Part shown: positions 15,455 to 22,186 of the stretch, one piece after another | Numbering within the stretch: position 1 is the first letter of the stretch | Layout of the letters: each line of letters starts with the position of its first letter | From: Clostridiales bacterium | Lineage (GTDB): Bacteria; Bacillota; Clostridia; Tissierellales; Sedimentibacteraceae | DNA: 22,426 nt | Reading direction: 5' to 3' | Assembly (NCBI GenBank): GCA_003487955.1 | Contig: DNNJ01000182.1 | Coordinates: 934-23,359, forward strand | Made by a program: the position numbers and the translations under genes | Notes under the pieces: generated by a model | What the model saw: the letters and a program-made list of their open reading frames with translations, nothing else | Databases searched by the model: none | Told to the model about the DNA's origin: nothing

Positions 15455-17419
15455 TTATCCCCCTTTAATGAGTGGAAGAGAAAAAGTAAAGATCGAACCG
15501 TGAGGATTATTGTCCGAAACCCAAATCTTTCCGCCATGTGCTGAAATAATAGCGCGGCAGAGGGCAAGCCCAAGCCCAAGCCCACGCCGTGCATCGCTAC
15601 GCACATTCCCAGTTGTAAAAAACATCTGGAAAATTTTAGGCTTAATGTCATTTGGAATTCCAGGGCCGTCGTCTATTACCGATACGAACACCTGATCATC
15701 TTCATGTTCTGTTGAAATAGTAATGTTTGAACCTTCGGGTGTATGTTCTACGGCATTATCAATTAGGTTTACCAATACTTGTATAATCAGGGAAGCATCG
15801 ACTTTAACCATTAGAAATTCGTTATTTTCCAGCATATTGAGACTATGGTTTTGCAAATGACGTTTTGAATGGGCAACAGCTTCATCAATCAGGTCTGAGA
15901 TAAGTTCTGATTTTTTGTTTAGTGTTAATGCCTTATTATCCATACGTGTAACGGAAAGTAAGTTTTCAACGAGGCGGATAAGCCATTCAGAATCTTCATA
16001 AATATCAATATAGAGCCTGCCCTTTTGCTGATCACTCAGCAAAGTGCCGTCTTTCGTTAATATCTCCGCATTGCCGGAAATACTTGTCAGCGGAGTCTTA
16101 AGGTCATGTGAAATCCCTCGAAGAAGGCTCGACCTCATCTTTTCGCGCTGTGCCTCTATTGCAAAAGCCATTTTGCTTTCACGGAGTTGTTGCCTTTCCA
16201 TCGCTTCACCACATTCTCCAAGAAGGGCAAGCAGTAAATCGTTTTCAAATTTTCTAAAATGTTCATCCTGTTTTACTGCAATGCCTGCAACTGCGTGAAC
16301 GCTGTCATTCCCACGTATCGCAAGGTACCAAAATCTTGCGGCAGGATTTGTTTTTGTTGTTGCACCAGCTTGCTCATTGTTTTGATATACCCAAACTGCT
16401 GTAGAATATTCTGCTTCGCAGACAGCATCATCAATTTTATTTGCACAAAACCCATCCGGGTAAAGTAAAAGTGGTTTTCCAAGTCCTCCATTTTCAACTG
16501 GATATAAAATAACGGGCCTTTCTGTCAACTTCATAATCTGAGTTGCTGTTTCGCTGAAAATATCATTTTCACTTTCAGCGTGCTGCAAATTACGGCTTGC
16601 TGACAAAAGTACGCCTGTTCTGTACGCTTTTTGTGCGTTGGACTTCGCTTCTTTTTTAGCACGTGCAGTGAGTGAGCTTGTCAGTATTGCTGCTATGAGC
16701 ATAACAACAAAGGTTAGTGGATAGCCCGTTCCATAGGCTAAAAAAGTAAAACGTGGCTCTGTAAACAAAAAATTAAAGATAAGTACACTGAGCACTGAAG
16801 CAATAATTCCATATTTATAGCCTTCTGTAAGAAAAGAGGTAAATAAAACTGAAAGGATATACACTGTTATAATATTTGCTTCGGTAAATCCGGCTTTTTT
16901 TAAAAGCATACAAAGTAACGTTGCTGCACAAAGCAAGCCTATTGTGATTAATATTGAGCGCAGGGAAAATGCTTTCAGTGGCTTCTCCTTTTTTGTGTAA
17001 TGGTATGGCGCATTGTCTGGAATTATGTAAATCTCAAAATCAGGGAAAAGCTGTGCTAAGCGCCACGAAAATTTTTCTTTTAGAAATAACCGCTTTCTAA
17101 AATGTGTAGAGCACCCAATCACAATTTTTGTTGCACCGCAAGTTTTAGCATATTCAGCAATTTGTACAGCAATTTCATTATCATATAAATGCACAAACCT
17201 GGCACCATTTTTTTCCACAAGCTTCCGGTTCTTTTCGAGTTCAGCCCGATCGCACTCATTCATTTGCTTGCTTGCCGGTGTTTCGACAAAAATTGCTGTC
17301 AGTTCTGCCTTAAAAGCATTTGCCATCTCAATTGCTACCTTGACAATATTACTGTTTGATGAAAAAGGTGATAAGCAGACTAAAATGTGTTCAGTTTTTG
17401 TATCACTCGTTGGTATCAT
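15455..17419 (-). CDS. KdpD-like sensor histidine kinase lacking the N-terminal KdpD domain
   Basis: This 654-residue kinase begins directly with a Usp-like domain (about 8-136). Four membrane helices (DUF4118, about 153-252), a GAF-like region (about 270-405) and the kinase core follow. His438 in Ser-His-Asp-Leu-Lys-Thr-Pro is the phospho-acceptor. The N box is Asn-Leu-Ile-Asp-Asn-Ala-Val-Glu-His at 551-559, and G boxes are Asp-Asp-Gly-Pro-Gly-Ile and Gly-Leu-Gly-Leu-Gly-Leu-Ala. Classical KdpD has about 890 residues. The missing part is the roughly 210-residue KdpD domain with its Walker motif. The start is taken as the ATG at 17417-17419, which overlaps the preceding stop by four bases. 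A TTG at 17446 would add nine residues. The Usp domain partly matches the cyclic-di-AMP motif known from Staphylococcus aureus KdpD. Confidence 0.88.
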   Translation of the reverse strand: MIPTSDTKTEHILVCLSPFSSNSNIVKVAIEMANAFKAELTAIFVETPASKQMNECDRAELEKNRKLVEKNGARFVHLYDNEIAVQIAEYAKTCGATKIVIGCSTHFRKRLFLKEKFSWRLAQLFPDFEIYIIPDNAPYHYTKKEKPLKAFSLRSILITIGLLCAATLLCMLLKKAGFTEANIITVYILSVLFTSFLTEGYKYGIIASVLSVLIFNFLFTEPRFTFLAYGTGYPLTFVVMLIAAILTSSLTARAKKEAKSNAQKAYRTGVLLSASRNLQHAESENDIFSETATQIMKLTERPVILYPVENGGLGKPLLLYPDGFCANKIDDAVCEAEYSTAVWVYQNNEQAGATTKTNPAARFWYLAIRGNDSVHAVAGIAVKQDEHFRKFENDLLLALLGECGEAMERQQLRESKMAFAIEAQREKMRSSLLRGISHDLKTPLTSISGNAEILTKDGTLLSDQQKGRLYIDIYEDSEWLIRLVENLLSVTRMDNKALTLNKKSELISDLIDEAVAHSKRHLQNHSLNMLENNEFLMVKVDASLIIQVLVNLIDNAVEHTPEGSNITISTEHEDDQVFVSVIDDGPGIPNDIKPKIFQMFFTTGNVRSDARRGLGLGLALCRAIISAHGGKIWVSDNNPHGSIFTFSLPLIKGG

Positions 17420-17967
17420 CTCCGAATTATCGAGCCCTTTCGGCAAGCTTTATTATAGCTTGCCTTTTTCCTAATTACTATTATAAGTCCAGCTAAAGCA
17501 CAAGGGAACATTATTATTGAAGCAATTAAAAAAGCTGGAGAAGACTTGTCTTTTACTGCATAACCCCCCTTTATTATTTTAACCTTATTTGAGTGAATAT
17601 CAAGGTCGCCGCCATGTTCTGTACAGGCTCTATGGAAAGTCCCTGTTAGGGAAACAGTGTCACCGGTAACACAGTATCTACCGGTATACTTGATTTTTTT
17701 CGCTTCCATTGCCGGGACGTAAGCACTAACTGCATTTTCCCCATCATTAATGCTTACCCAGGCATGATCGCCGCGGTACAAGATATCACCAACTACTTCA
17801 CCTTGGTAAGACACGCTCTTTCCATCTAGCGCAGTAGCTTCTTCAATCATCTCTGTACTTGTTACAGTTTTGGCTTTGGCTTTTGCTGGCATCGGAATTA
17901 CAGAAATGAGGACAATAAATGCTGCAACAACCAAATTTATTTTGGAAACAGTTTTGATTAAGCGCAT
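17416..17967 (-). CDS. Membrane-anchored extracytoplasmic OB-fold-like protein, unknown function
   Basis: This 183-residue protein has an N-terminal hydrophobic segment at about 8-28 (signal anchor or signal peptide) and a beta-rich domain at about 38-135. A second membrane helix at about 145-166 and a basic cytoplasmic tail follow. The beta domain has alternating hydrophobic strands with Gly-Lys-x-Val-x-Tyr-Gln-Gly-Glu-Val-Val-Gly and Ala-Trp-Val-Ser-Ile-Asn-Asp-Gly, a pattern seen in tRNA_anti-like/OB-fold modules. Two Cys residues (about 98 and 114) could form a disulfide. It overlaps TrkH by 10 bases and the kinase by four, so it is translated with both. An accessory or sensory role for the transporter or kinase is inferred. 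Confidence 0.7.
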   Translation of the reverse strand: MRLIKTVSKINLVVAAFIVLISVIPMPAKAKAKTVTSTEMIEEATALDGKSVSYQGEVVGDILYRGDHAWVSINDGENAVSAYVPAMEAKKIKYTGRYCVTGDTVSLTGTFHRACTEHGGDLDIHSNKVKIIKGGYAVKDKSSPAFLIASIIMFPCALAGLIIVIRKKASYNKACRKGSIIRR

Positions 17968-19472
17968 TTTTTCCCGACCTTCCTGGCAATGTAGGCTCCT
18001 AATGTAAGTACTGACATAAATTCAAGACGCCCAAGCCACATGATTATCAGATAAGTAAGTTTTAGATAAGCGGGCATTGAAACCGATGTTACACCGATTG
18101 AAAGGCCTACATTCCCTGTTGCCGACGCACTTTCAAATGCGGCCATGCTGAATGGAAAACCTGCAAACATGCCCATAAGGGTACCAAAAGCGAATGTGAT
18201 AATATAGGCCATCACGATAAGGAATGAGCTCCTTACCATCGAATCGGTCAGGGTAATATCTTTAATATGGTGGATTTTCTGCTTCTGCATCCGTGATTCT
18301 GGTAGCAGCATATTTTTGACTTCCATTTTGAAGGCAGTAAAAATTATTCCTATACGCATAGCTTTAAATCCGCCAGCAGTAGAGCAGGCGCATCCGCCCA
18401 GGAGCATTGCGATCACCATGGCAAACAATGCAATGTCTCCCCATTCATGATAAAACTGCTTCGCATAAACGGTCATAAAGCCGGTTGTGGTATGCGCTGA
18501 TACTAACTGGTAAAAGCCTTTGCGGAACATTACCATTGCATTTGGGTAAACATTGTTTTTCATTAGTCCAAATGTGGTGATTAAAGTTAAAAATGACAGA
18601 GTTATGGTAAATGTAATTACTTCAATATCGCGGCGCAGCTCATCATGTTTTCCAGACAAAACTGCGTTATGTAATGCAAAGTTAAGTGAACCAATGATAA
18701 AGAAGATCATGGTAACAAATTCAAGTGGGGCACTATGATAATACAAAACATTTTGGCTCATTGGACCAAATCCTCCGGTACTCCATGCCGACATGAAAAT
18801 CCACATGCCATGAAGGAAAGCCCGGTCAGGTGCCAAACCTGCTTGAAAAGCAGTAGCAGATGTTACTACGGTGCCAATTGCAAGATAAAGAAGGCTTATA
18901 AGCCAAATCCGTTTAGAAGTGCTTACAGCATTTGGAAAAAGCTTTTCATCTTTCCCCTCACCAACATACATCTTATAGGCACTGCTTTGGCCTTTCGTAA
19001 GGAAAGTCAGGGCAAGTACCACCATACCCTGGCCGCCTACAAATGTAAGGATAGCACGCCACATGTTTATTCCATTCGACAAGTGATCCATATTTTGAAT
19101 TAGGCAGAGCCCAGTTGTTGTCAGCCCACTCATTACGTCAAAACAGGAATCCAGATAGGATAAGCAATTTTCAGAAAAATAATATGGCAAGGCGCACAGC
19201 AAAGTGCCAATCAGCCATGCACCCGATGCTACTACAGTGCCTTCACCAAAGCTGAGCTTTTGGTTTCTGTACCGAAACCCTAAAAAAGTCATGCTGACTC
19301 CAACAAGCACTGTCAGAGAAGCAGTCAGCAGAAAAATTTCCATAATTCGCCATTCAGCATAAAACAGCGATACAACTGCAGGCAAAAACTGCACTATTCC
19401 CAGCGTTGTAACAATAATCCCAATAAAATAACTAATCGGATAAAACTTATTAATTGGTTTTTCAACTGTCAT
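17958..19472 (-). CDS. trkH: TrkH-type potassium channel subunit
   Basis: This 504-residue membrane protein has the fourfold helix-pore-helix pattern of the TrkH/KtrB family. The four selectivity-filter loops are visible: Thr-Thr-Thr-Gly-Leu near 117-121, Ser-Thr-Gly-Gly-Phe-Gly in the second, Thr-Thr-Thr-Gly-Phe in the third and Ala-Thr-Gly-Asn-Val-Gly in the fourth. Each has the key glycine. The conserved Gly-Gly-Cys-Ala-Cys-Ser-Thr-Ala-Gly-Gly-Phe-Lys segment follows the third loop. It takes up K+ under control of the cytoplasmic RCK proteins encoded just upstream. An AGGGTG site overlaps the end of the preceding 35-codon gene. Confidence 0.95.
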   Translation of the reverse strand: MTVEKPINKFYPISYFIGIIVTTLGIVQFLPAVVSLFYAEWRIMEIFLLTASLTVLVGVSMTFLGFRYRNQKLSFGEGTVVASGAWLIGTLLCALPYYFSENCLSYLDSCFDVMSGLTTTGLCLIQNMDHLSNGINMWRAILTFVGGQGMVVLALTFLTKGQSSAYKMYVGEGKDEKLFPNAVSTSKRIWLISLLYLAIGTVVTSATAFQAGLAPDRAFLHGMWIFMSAWSTGGFGPMSQNVLYYHSAPLEFVTMIFFIIGSLNFALHNAVLSGKHDELRRDIEVITFTITLSFLTLITTFGLMKNNVYPNAMVMFRKGFYQLVSAHTTTGFMTVYAKQFYHEWGDIALFAMVIAMLLGGCACSTAGGFKAMRIGIIFTAFKMEVKNMLLPESRMQKQKIHHIKDITLTDSMVRSSFLIVMAYIITFAFGTLMGMFAGFPFSMAAFESASATGNVGLSIGVTSVSMPAYLKLTYLIIMWLGRLEFMSVLTLGAYIARKVGKKCA

Positions 19473-19474
19473 AA

Positions 19475-19582
19475 TTACACCCTACAAATCAAAATAGACA
19501 CAATCAGGCCTATAAAAATAAGCCCTACCGCAAAGAGCGTTTCAAGGATAACACCTTCAGCTAATAAAACAAATTTTTTCAT
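19475..19582 (-). CDS. 35-residue one-helix membrane protein between trkA and trkH
   Basis: A 35-codon gene reads Met-Lys-Lys-Phe-Val-Leu-Leu-Ala-Glu-Gly at its start, then a continuous hydrophobic helix of about 20 residues, and ends Cys-Arg-Val. The ATG has GGTGAT about four bases upstream. The stop TAA is two bases before the trkH ATG, whose own ribosome site lies within the last codons of this gene. Position, ribosome site and helix make a real gene likely. KdpF is a similar-sized single-helix subunit of the Kdp pump, so a stabilising or regulatory partner of TrkH is a fair guess, but sequence kinship cannot be claimed. Confidence 0.7.
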   Translation of the reverse strand: MKKFVLLAEGVILETLFAVGLIFIGLIVSILICRV

Positions 19583-19588
19583 TTTTAA

Positions 19589-20254
19589 TCACCTTTTAAA
19601 CTGACTGCTCGCATTAAGGATATCGGTTTCACTCCCCATAAGAAGGGCCTCATCACCAGGTTCAAGCTGCGTATCCCCATTAGGGATAACCGCTTGATTG
19701 CCATGTAATACAGCAATTAGGATAAGGCCTTTTGGCAGCCCTAAGTCTCTCAGGCACTTATGTTCAAAAGTTGATCCTTGCCCAACAACAATTTTACGCA
19801 GCCGCACGCTGGATGATCTGTCTTGAAATAAGCTGTTTATGTCAGTTAAATCCAACTCTTGATTAATGACTCTGGCAATGCCTTCTGTGCTGCTGACTAC
19901 AGAATTAACTCCAAGCTTTTTAAACACCCTGATATTTTTAGGGTTTTTCACTCTGGATATGGTTTGTTTTACTCCAAAACATTTTTTTGCCAGTTGGCAT
20001 GCGATCAGGTTGTTCTGATCGTGCCCAGTTACAGCAACAAACGCATCTGTATAATAAATTCCAGCTTCCCTTAAACATTCGATATCTGTACCATCACCGT
20101 TGGTTACTTCAATATGCCCAGAGCCAAGTTCAGATGCGATTTGTTCACAGCGAGAATAGTCACTTTCAATAATCATAATATGATGTTTTTCGGTAGACAA
20201 AGACTTTGTCAGATAATACCCAACATTTCCGCCACCAACAATCATAATCTTCAT
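19589..20254 (-). CDS. trkA: TrkA-family potassium uptake regulator (RCK_N plus RCK_C)
   Basis: This 221-residue cytoplasmic protein has a Rossmann fold with Gly7-x-Gly9-x-x-Gly12 and an acidic Glu30 at the end of strand 2, typical of NAD(H) binding. The RCK_C domain follows at about 140-221 with Gly-Asp-Glu-Ala-Leu-Leu-Met-Gly. It forms the gating ring under TrkH and responds to nucleotides, and in related KtrA proteins the RCK_C domain binds cyclic-di-AMP. It overlaps the previous gene by four bases. Length is that of one TrkA half (CeoB type), not the double-length TrkA of Escherichia coli. Confidence 0.93.
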   Translation of the reverse strand: MKIMIVGGGNVGYYLTKSLSTEKHHIMIIESDYSRCEQIASELGSGHIEVTNGDGTDIECLREAGIYYTDAFVAVTGHDQNNLIACQLAKKCFGVKQTISRVKNPKNIRVFKKLGVNSVVSSTEGIARVINQELDLTDINSLFQDRSSSVRLRKIVVGQGSTFEHKCLRDLGLPKGLILIAVLHGNQAVIPNGDTQLEPGDEALLMGSETDILNASSQFKR

Positions 20255-20664
20255 ACCTCCAGCTTCCCCCCATTCAGTTCATCGAAAAAAGCATTCATGG
20301 TAAGTGCGGTAGGGCAGACTATTTTAATCCCCGTGTCAGCCAATACTTTTTGCTTTTCAGGATCATTTATTTGGGTAATCACCATTGGTATATGGTAAAG
20401 TTTATACGCAATCTGTGAGACCATAATATTTGTATTGTCATCATTTGTTACAGCTGCCATGGCATCAGCCCCTTCAATACCGGCTTCTTTCAAAACGTCC
20501 TCGTCAATCGGTATCCCAGTAACAGTTTTACAATTTGATCCATTACCTAATTTTGAAAAGTTGCTCTCATTACGATCAATTATTGCAACATCGTACCCTT
20601 CTTCAGAAAGCTTTTTAACAAGGCTGGCGCCAACCCGGTTACAGCCGGCAATAATGACATACAT
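20251..20664 (-). CDS. Short TrkA-N (RCK_N-only) protein, CeoC-like
   Basis: This 137-residue protein contains just one Rossmann-type RCK_N domain and no RCK_C domain. Its nucleotide loop reads Gly7-Cys8-Asn9-Arg10-Val11-Gly12, so the middle glycine of GxGxxG is replaced by Asn. Asp30 at the end of strand 2 is kept. In other bacteria TrkA pairs (CeoB/CeoC) form mixed gating rings, usually with both halves about 220 residues. Here only the full partner, encoded next and overlapping by four bases, has RCK_C. This protein may be a structural rather than ligand-binding member of the ring. Confidence 0.85.
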   Translation of the reverse strand: MYVIIAGCNRVGASLVKKLSEEGYDVAIIDRNESNFSKLGNGSNCKTVTGIPIDEDVLKEAGIEGADAMAAVTNDDNTNIMVSQIAYKLYHIPMVITQINDPEKQKVLADTGIKIVCPTALTMNAFFDELNGGKLEV

Positions 20665-20999
20665 TAATTTTCACCACTCTTTAACTTTTGATTTGAATGT
20701 ACACTACAGTCGCTTTCAGAAAAAGCGTATAAATGAGGCATAGTAAAGCTGCCAAAACATTCCAGATTCCAGGAAGACGGCCTGTAAGCAGGATCAAGCG
20801 CATATGCAGCACGGAAGTGTCTCATTGCTTCAGCATGGAGATTTTTGCTTTCCAGCAAGAGCCCCATCAAATTATGCGGAATGGGACTATCTGGATATTG
20901 AAACATTGCCGTACAAATAAGAGCCTCGCTTTTCTTGTATTCTTTTTTAAGTATAAGGTTTTTTACTTGCTCGATAGTTTGGCCTAAATTTTCATTCAT
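20664..20999 (-). CDS. Small TPR-like protein, first gene of the potassium operon
   Basis: This 111-residue protein has about two tetratricopeptide-like helix pairs (residues 5-75). The pattern includes Tyr-Lys-Lys-Ser-Glu-Ala-Leu, Pro-Asp-Ser-Pro-Ile-Pro-His-Asn-Leu-Met-Gly-Leu-Leu-Leu and Ala-Met-Arg-His-Phe-Arg-Ala-Ala-Tyr-Ala-Leu-Asp-Pro. The Ser-rich C-terminus is probably disordered. It overlaps the RCK_N gene by one base, and a strong GGGGGA site precedes its ATG. TPR proteins bind other proteins; a scaffold or adaptor for the RCK ring is a guess from position. Confidence 0.75.
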   Translation of the reverse strand: MNENLGQTIEQVKNLILKKEYKKSEALICTAMFQYPDSPIPHNLMGLLLESKNLHAEAMRHFRAAYALDPAYRPSSWNLECFGSFTMPHLYAFSESDCSVHSNQKLKSGEN

Positions 21000-21045
21000 A
21001 GAAAGTTCCCCCTTTTTGTTGCAAATATCATTTTAGTACCTTTGG

Positions 21046-21093
21046 TGTTAAAGCGGCATTTGAAATTGAGCAACAGTGTTAAAACTTTGTTAA
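21046..21093 (-). promoter_or_regulatory. TTAACA direct repeats upstream of the potassium operon
   Basis: On the minus strand TTAACA occurs at 21088-21093 and 21077-21082 (exactly 11 bases apart) and again at 21046-21051. The 11-base TTAACA-N5-TTAACA layout is that of OmpR/PhoB-family binding sites such as the Bacillus subtilis PhoP box. A KdpE-type regulator is encoded in this operon, so autoregulation is plausible. The third copy could act as a -35 with GATATT 16 bases downstream. Confidence 0.45.
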
Positions 21094-21110
21094 GGTTATC
21101 CTGCAATACC

Positions 21111-21138
21111 TTTATAGTGTCTGCTAACAGGTTGAAAA
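21111..21138 (-). promoter_or_regulatory. Weak promoter candidate for the potassium operon
   Basis: The minus strand has TTTTCA (21133-21138), a 16-base spacer and TATAAA (21111-21116). Transcription would start near 21104, so the TTAACA pair would lie just downstream of the start, where a bound regulator could repress. The other reading, a promoter using the third repeat as -35, would make the regulator an activator. Sequence does not decide between them. Confidence 0.3.
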
Positions 21139-21260
21139 GCCGCATTAATACTGACTTATGAGAAATTTATTGCAAAATAAGTACGGGGAATAGAGCGGGA
21201 AAAAATCTCAGCTTACGCCGTCATGTCACGAAAGTGCACAGTTTATATGCACTCCGAAAT

Positions 21261-21303
21261 ATAATGAACGGCGGTTTTGAAAATCAAAACCGCCGTTCAT
21301 TAT
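21261..21303. repeat. Perfect 20-bp palindrome with three-base loop
   Basis: The arms 21261-21280 and 21284-21303 are exact reverse complements around AAA. They contain GAACGGCGG and its complement. No T-run follows on either strand, so it is not a clear intrinsic terminator. It lies between the leftward potassium operon and the rightward acetyltransferase, where there is no converging gene pair. It may be a structured mobile-repeat remnant or a transcript-processing site. Confidence 0.6.
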
Positions 21304-21445
21304 GGTATATTGTCAGGCTGCAAGGGGTCTATCTGCCTATCCAGAAAATTTTAGGTGTTCATACACTACACGCTTCTTGACTTCTCCAGACTATGCAGAT
21401 GACTTGGGCTATGGATCTTGGCCTGACGACAAACCGGAGCTATAA
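21302..21445 (+). CDS. Possible 47-residue ORF, unknown
   Basis: An ATG at the edge of the palindrome opens a 47-codon frame ending TAA at 21443-21445. The second half is rich in Asp, Pro and aromatic residues (Asp-Tyr-Ala-Asp-Asp-Leu-Gly-Tyr-Gly-Ser-Trp-Pro-Asp-Asp). There is no ribosome site, and the start sits inside a stable hairpin. The last codons overlap a possible promoter of the next gene. It may be a gene fragment; I do not recognise it. Confidence 0.15.
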   Translation: MVYCQAARGLSAYPENFRCSYTTRFLTSPDYADDLGYGSWPDDKPEL

Positions 21446-21446
21446 C
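21418..21446 (+). promoter_or_regulatory. Candidate promoter of the acetyltransferase gene
   Basis: TTGGCC (21418-21423), a 17-base spacer and TATAAC (21441-21446) resemble a sigma-A promoter on the plus strand. The leader would be about 70 bases. The AT-rich stretch that follows gives no better pair. Confidence 0.35.
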
Positions 21447-21521
21447 GTTCCCGTTTGTTTTAAATACGCATTAATGTTAAAATATTTTGTAAGCATTTGA
21501 ATTGCTGATTATTTATGGAAC

Positions 21522-22016
21522 ATGGAGGTGATATTTACGGAATACGTAAATATCAATACGCAAAATAGAGAGCATATTAATTCCTTTATCGCTGAACATT
21601 GGTTTTCGACTGATATGATAATCCGCGGTACTATAATTGATATGACCAAAGTTGACGGTATCGTTGCATTGGAAAATAACGATATCATAGGGCTCCTGAC
21701 TTATACCATCCATGAAAATGTTTGTGAAATAACATCATTAGATAGCCTATTAAGGGGAAAAGGAATAGGGACAACTCTAATAAATAAATTGCTCTCTATA
21801 GCTAAAGAGGCCAATTGTAACAAAGTTAATGTTGTCACAACGAATGACAACATTAATGCAATCCGTTTTTACCAAAAACGAGGATTCGACATGGCACGAT
21901 TGTATCATAACGCTTTGGATATTTCGAGAAAAATGAAACCATCAATTCCTTTGATCGGCGATAATGGGATTCCGTTAAAGCATGAAATAGAATTTGAAAT
22001 TGACTTTACCAAATGA
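21522..22016 (+). CDS. GNAT-family N-acetyltransferase
   Basis: This 164-residue protein has the GNAT fold. The acetyl-CoA binding motif A reads Leu-Arg-Gly-Lys-Gly-Ile-Gly-Thr-Thr-Leu. Thr-Thr-Asn-Asp-Asn-Ile-Asn-Ala-Ile-Arg-Phe-Tyr-Gln-Lys-Arg-Gly-Phe follows, the typical motif B. The C-terminal extension (Pro-Leu-Ile-Gly-Asp-Asn-Gly-Ile-Pro-Leu-Lys-His-Glu-Ile-Glu-Phe) belongs to a common stand-alone subgroup. The substrate is unknown. The start region is odd: a strong GGAGGTGAT lies at codons 1-4 rather than upstream of the ATG, and another ATG at 21515 opens a 17-codon frame across it. It is the only clear plus-strand gene. Confidence 0.85.
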   Translation: MEVIFTEYVNINTQNREHINSFIAEHWFSTDMIIRGTIIDMTKVDGIVALENNDIIGLLTYTIHENVCEITSLDSLLRGKGIGTTLINKLLSIAKEANCNKVNVVTTNDNINAIRFYQKRGFDMARLYHNALDISRKMKPSIPLIGDNGIPLKHEIEFEIDFTK

Positions 22017-22186
22017 GCATTGCACGAAGCCGGAATACCAGCATCACAAAGTAAATAACTTACTGTGTAATCACAACCGAAAATATAATGGTATGAGAAA
22101 AAAAGTAGCCTGAAAATAATGAGCCTGATAAACTTAAAATGGGAAAATGAAGCAGGTCGATTATTCGCGAAGATAAAAACATTTAA

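Noticed and set aside
15236..15544. Long antisense frames within the two-component genes
   Set aside because: They are shadows of the well-supported KdpE- and KdpD-like genes on the other strand.
21000..21140. Possible cyclic-di-AMP (ydaO) riboswitch before the potassium operon
   Set aside because: Such riboswitches often precede K+ genes, but the leader of roughly 100 bases is too short and shows no matching conserved core or pseudoknot arms.
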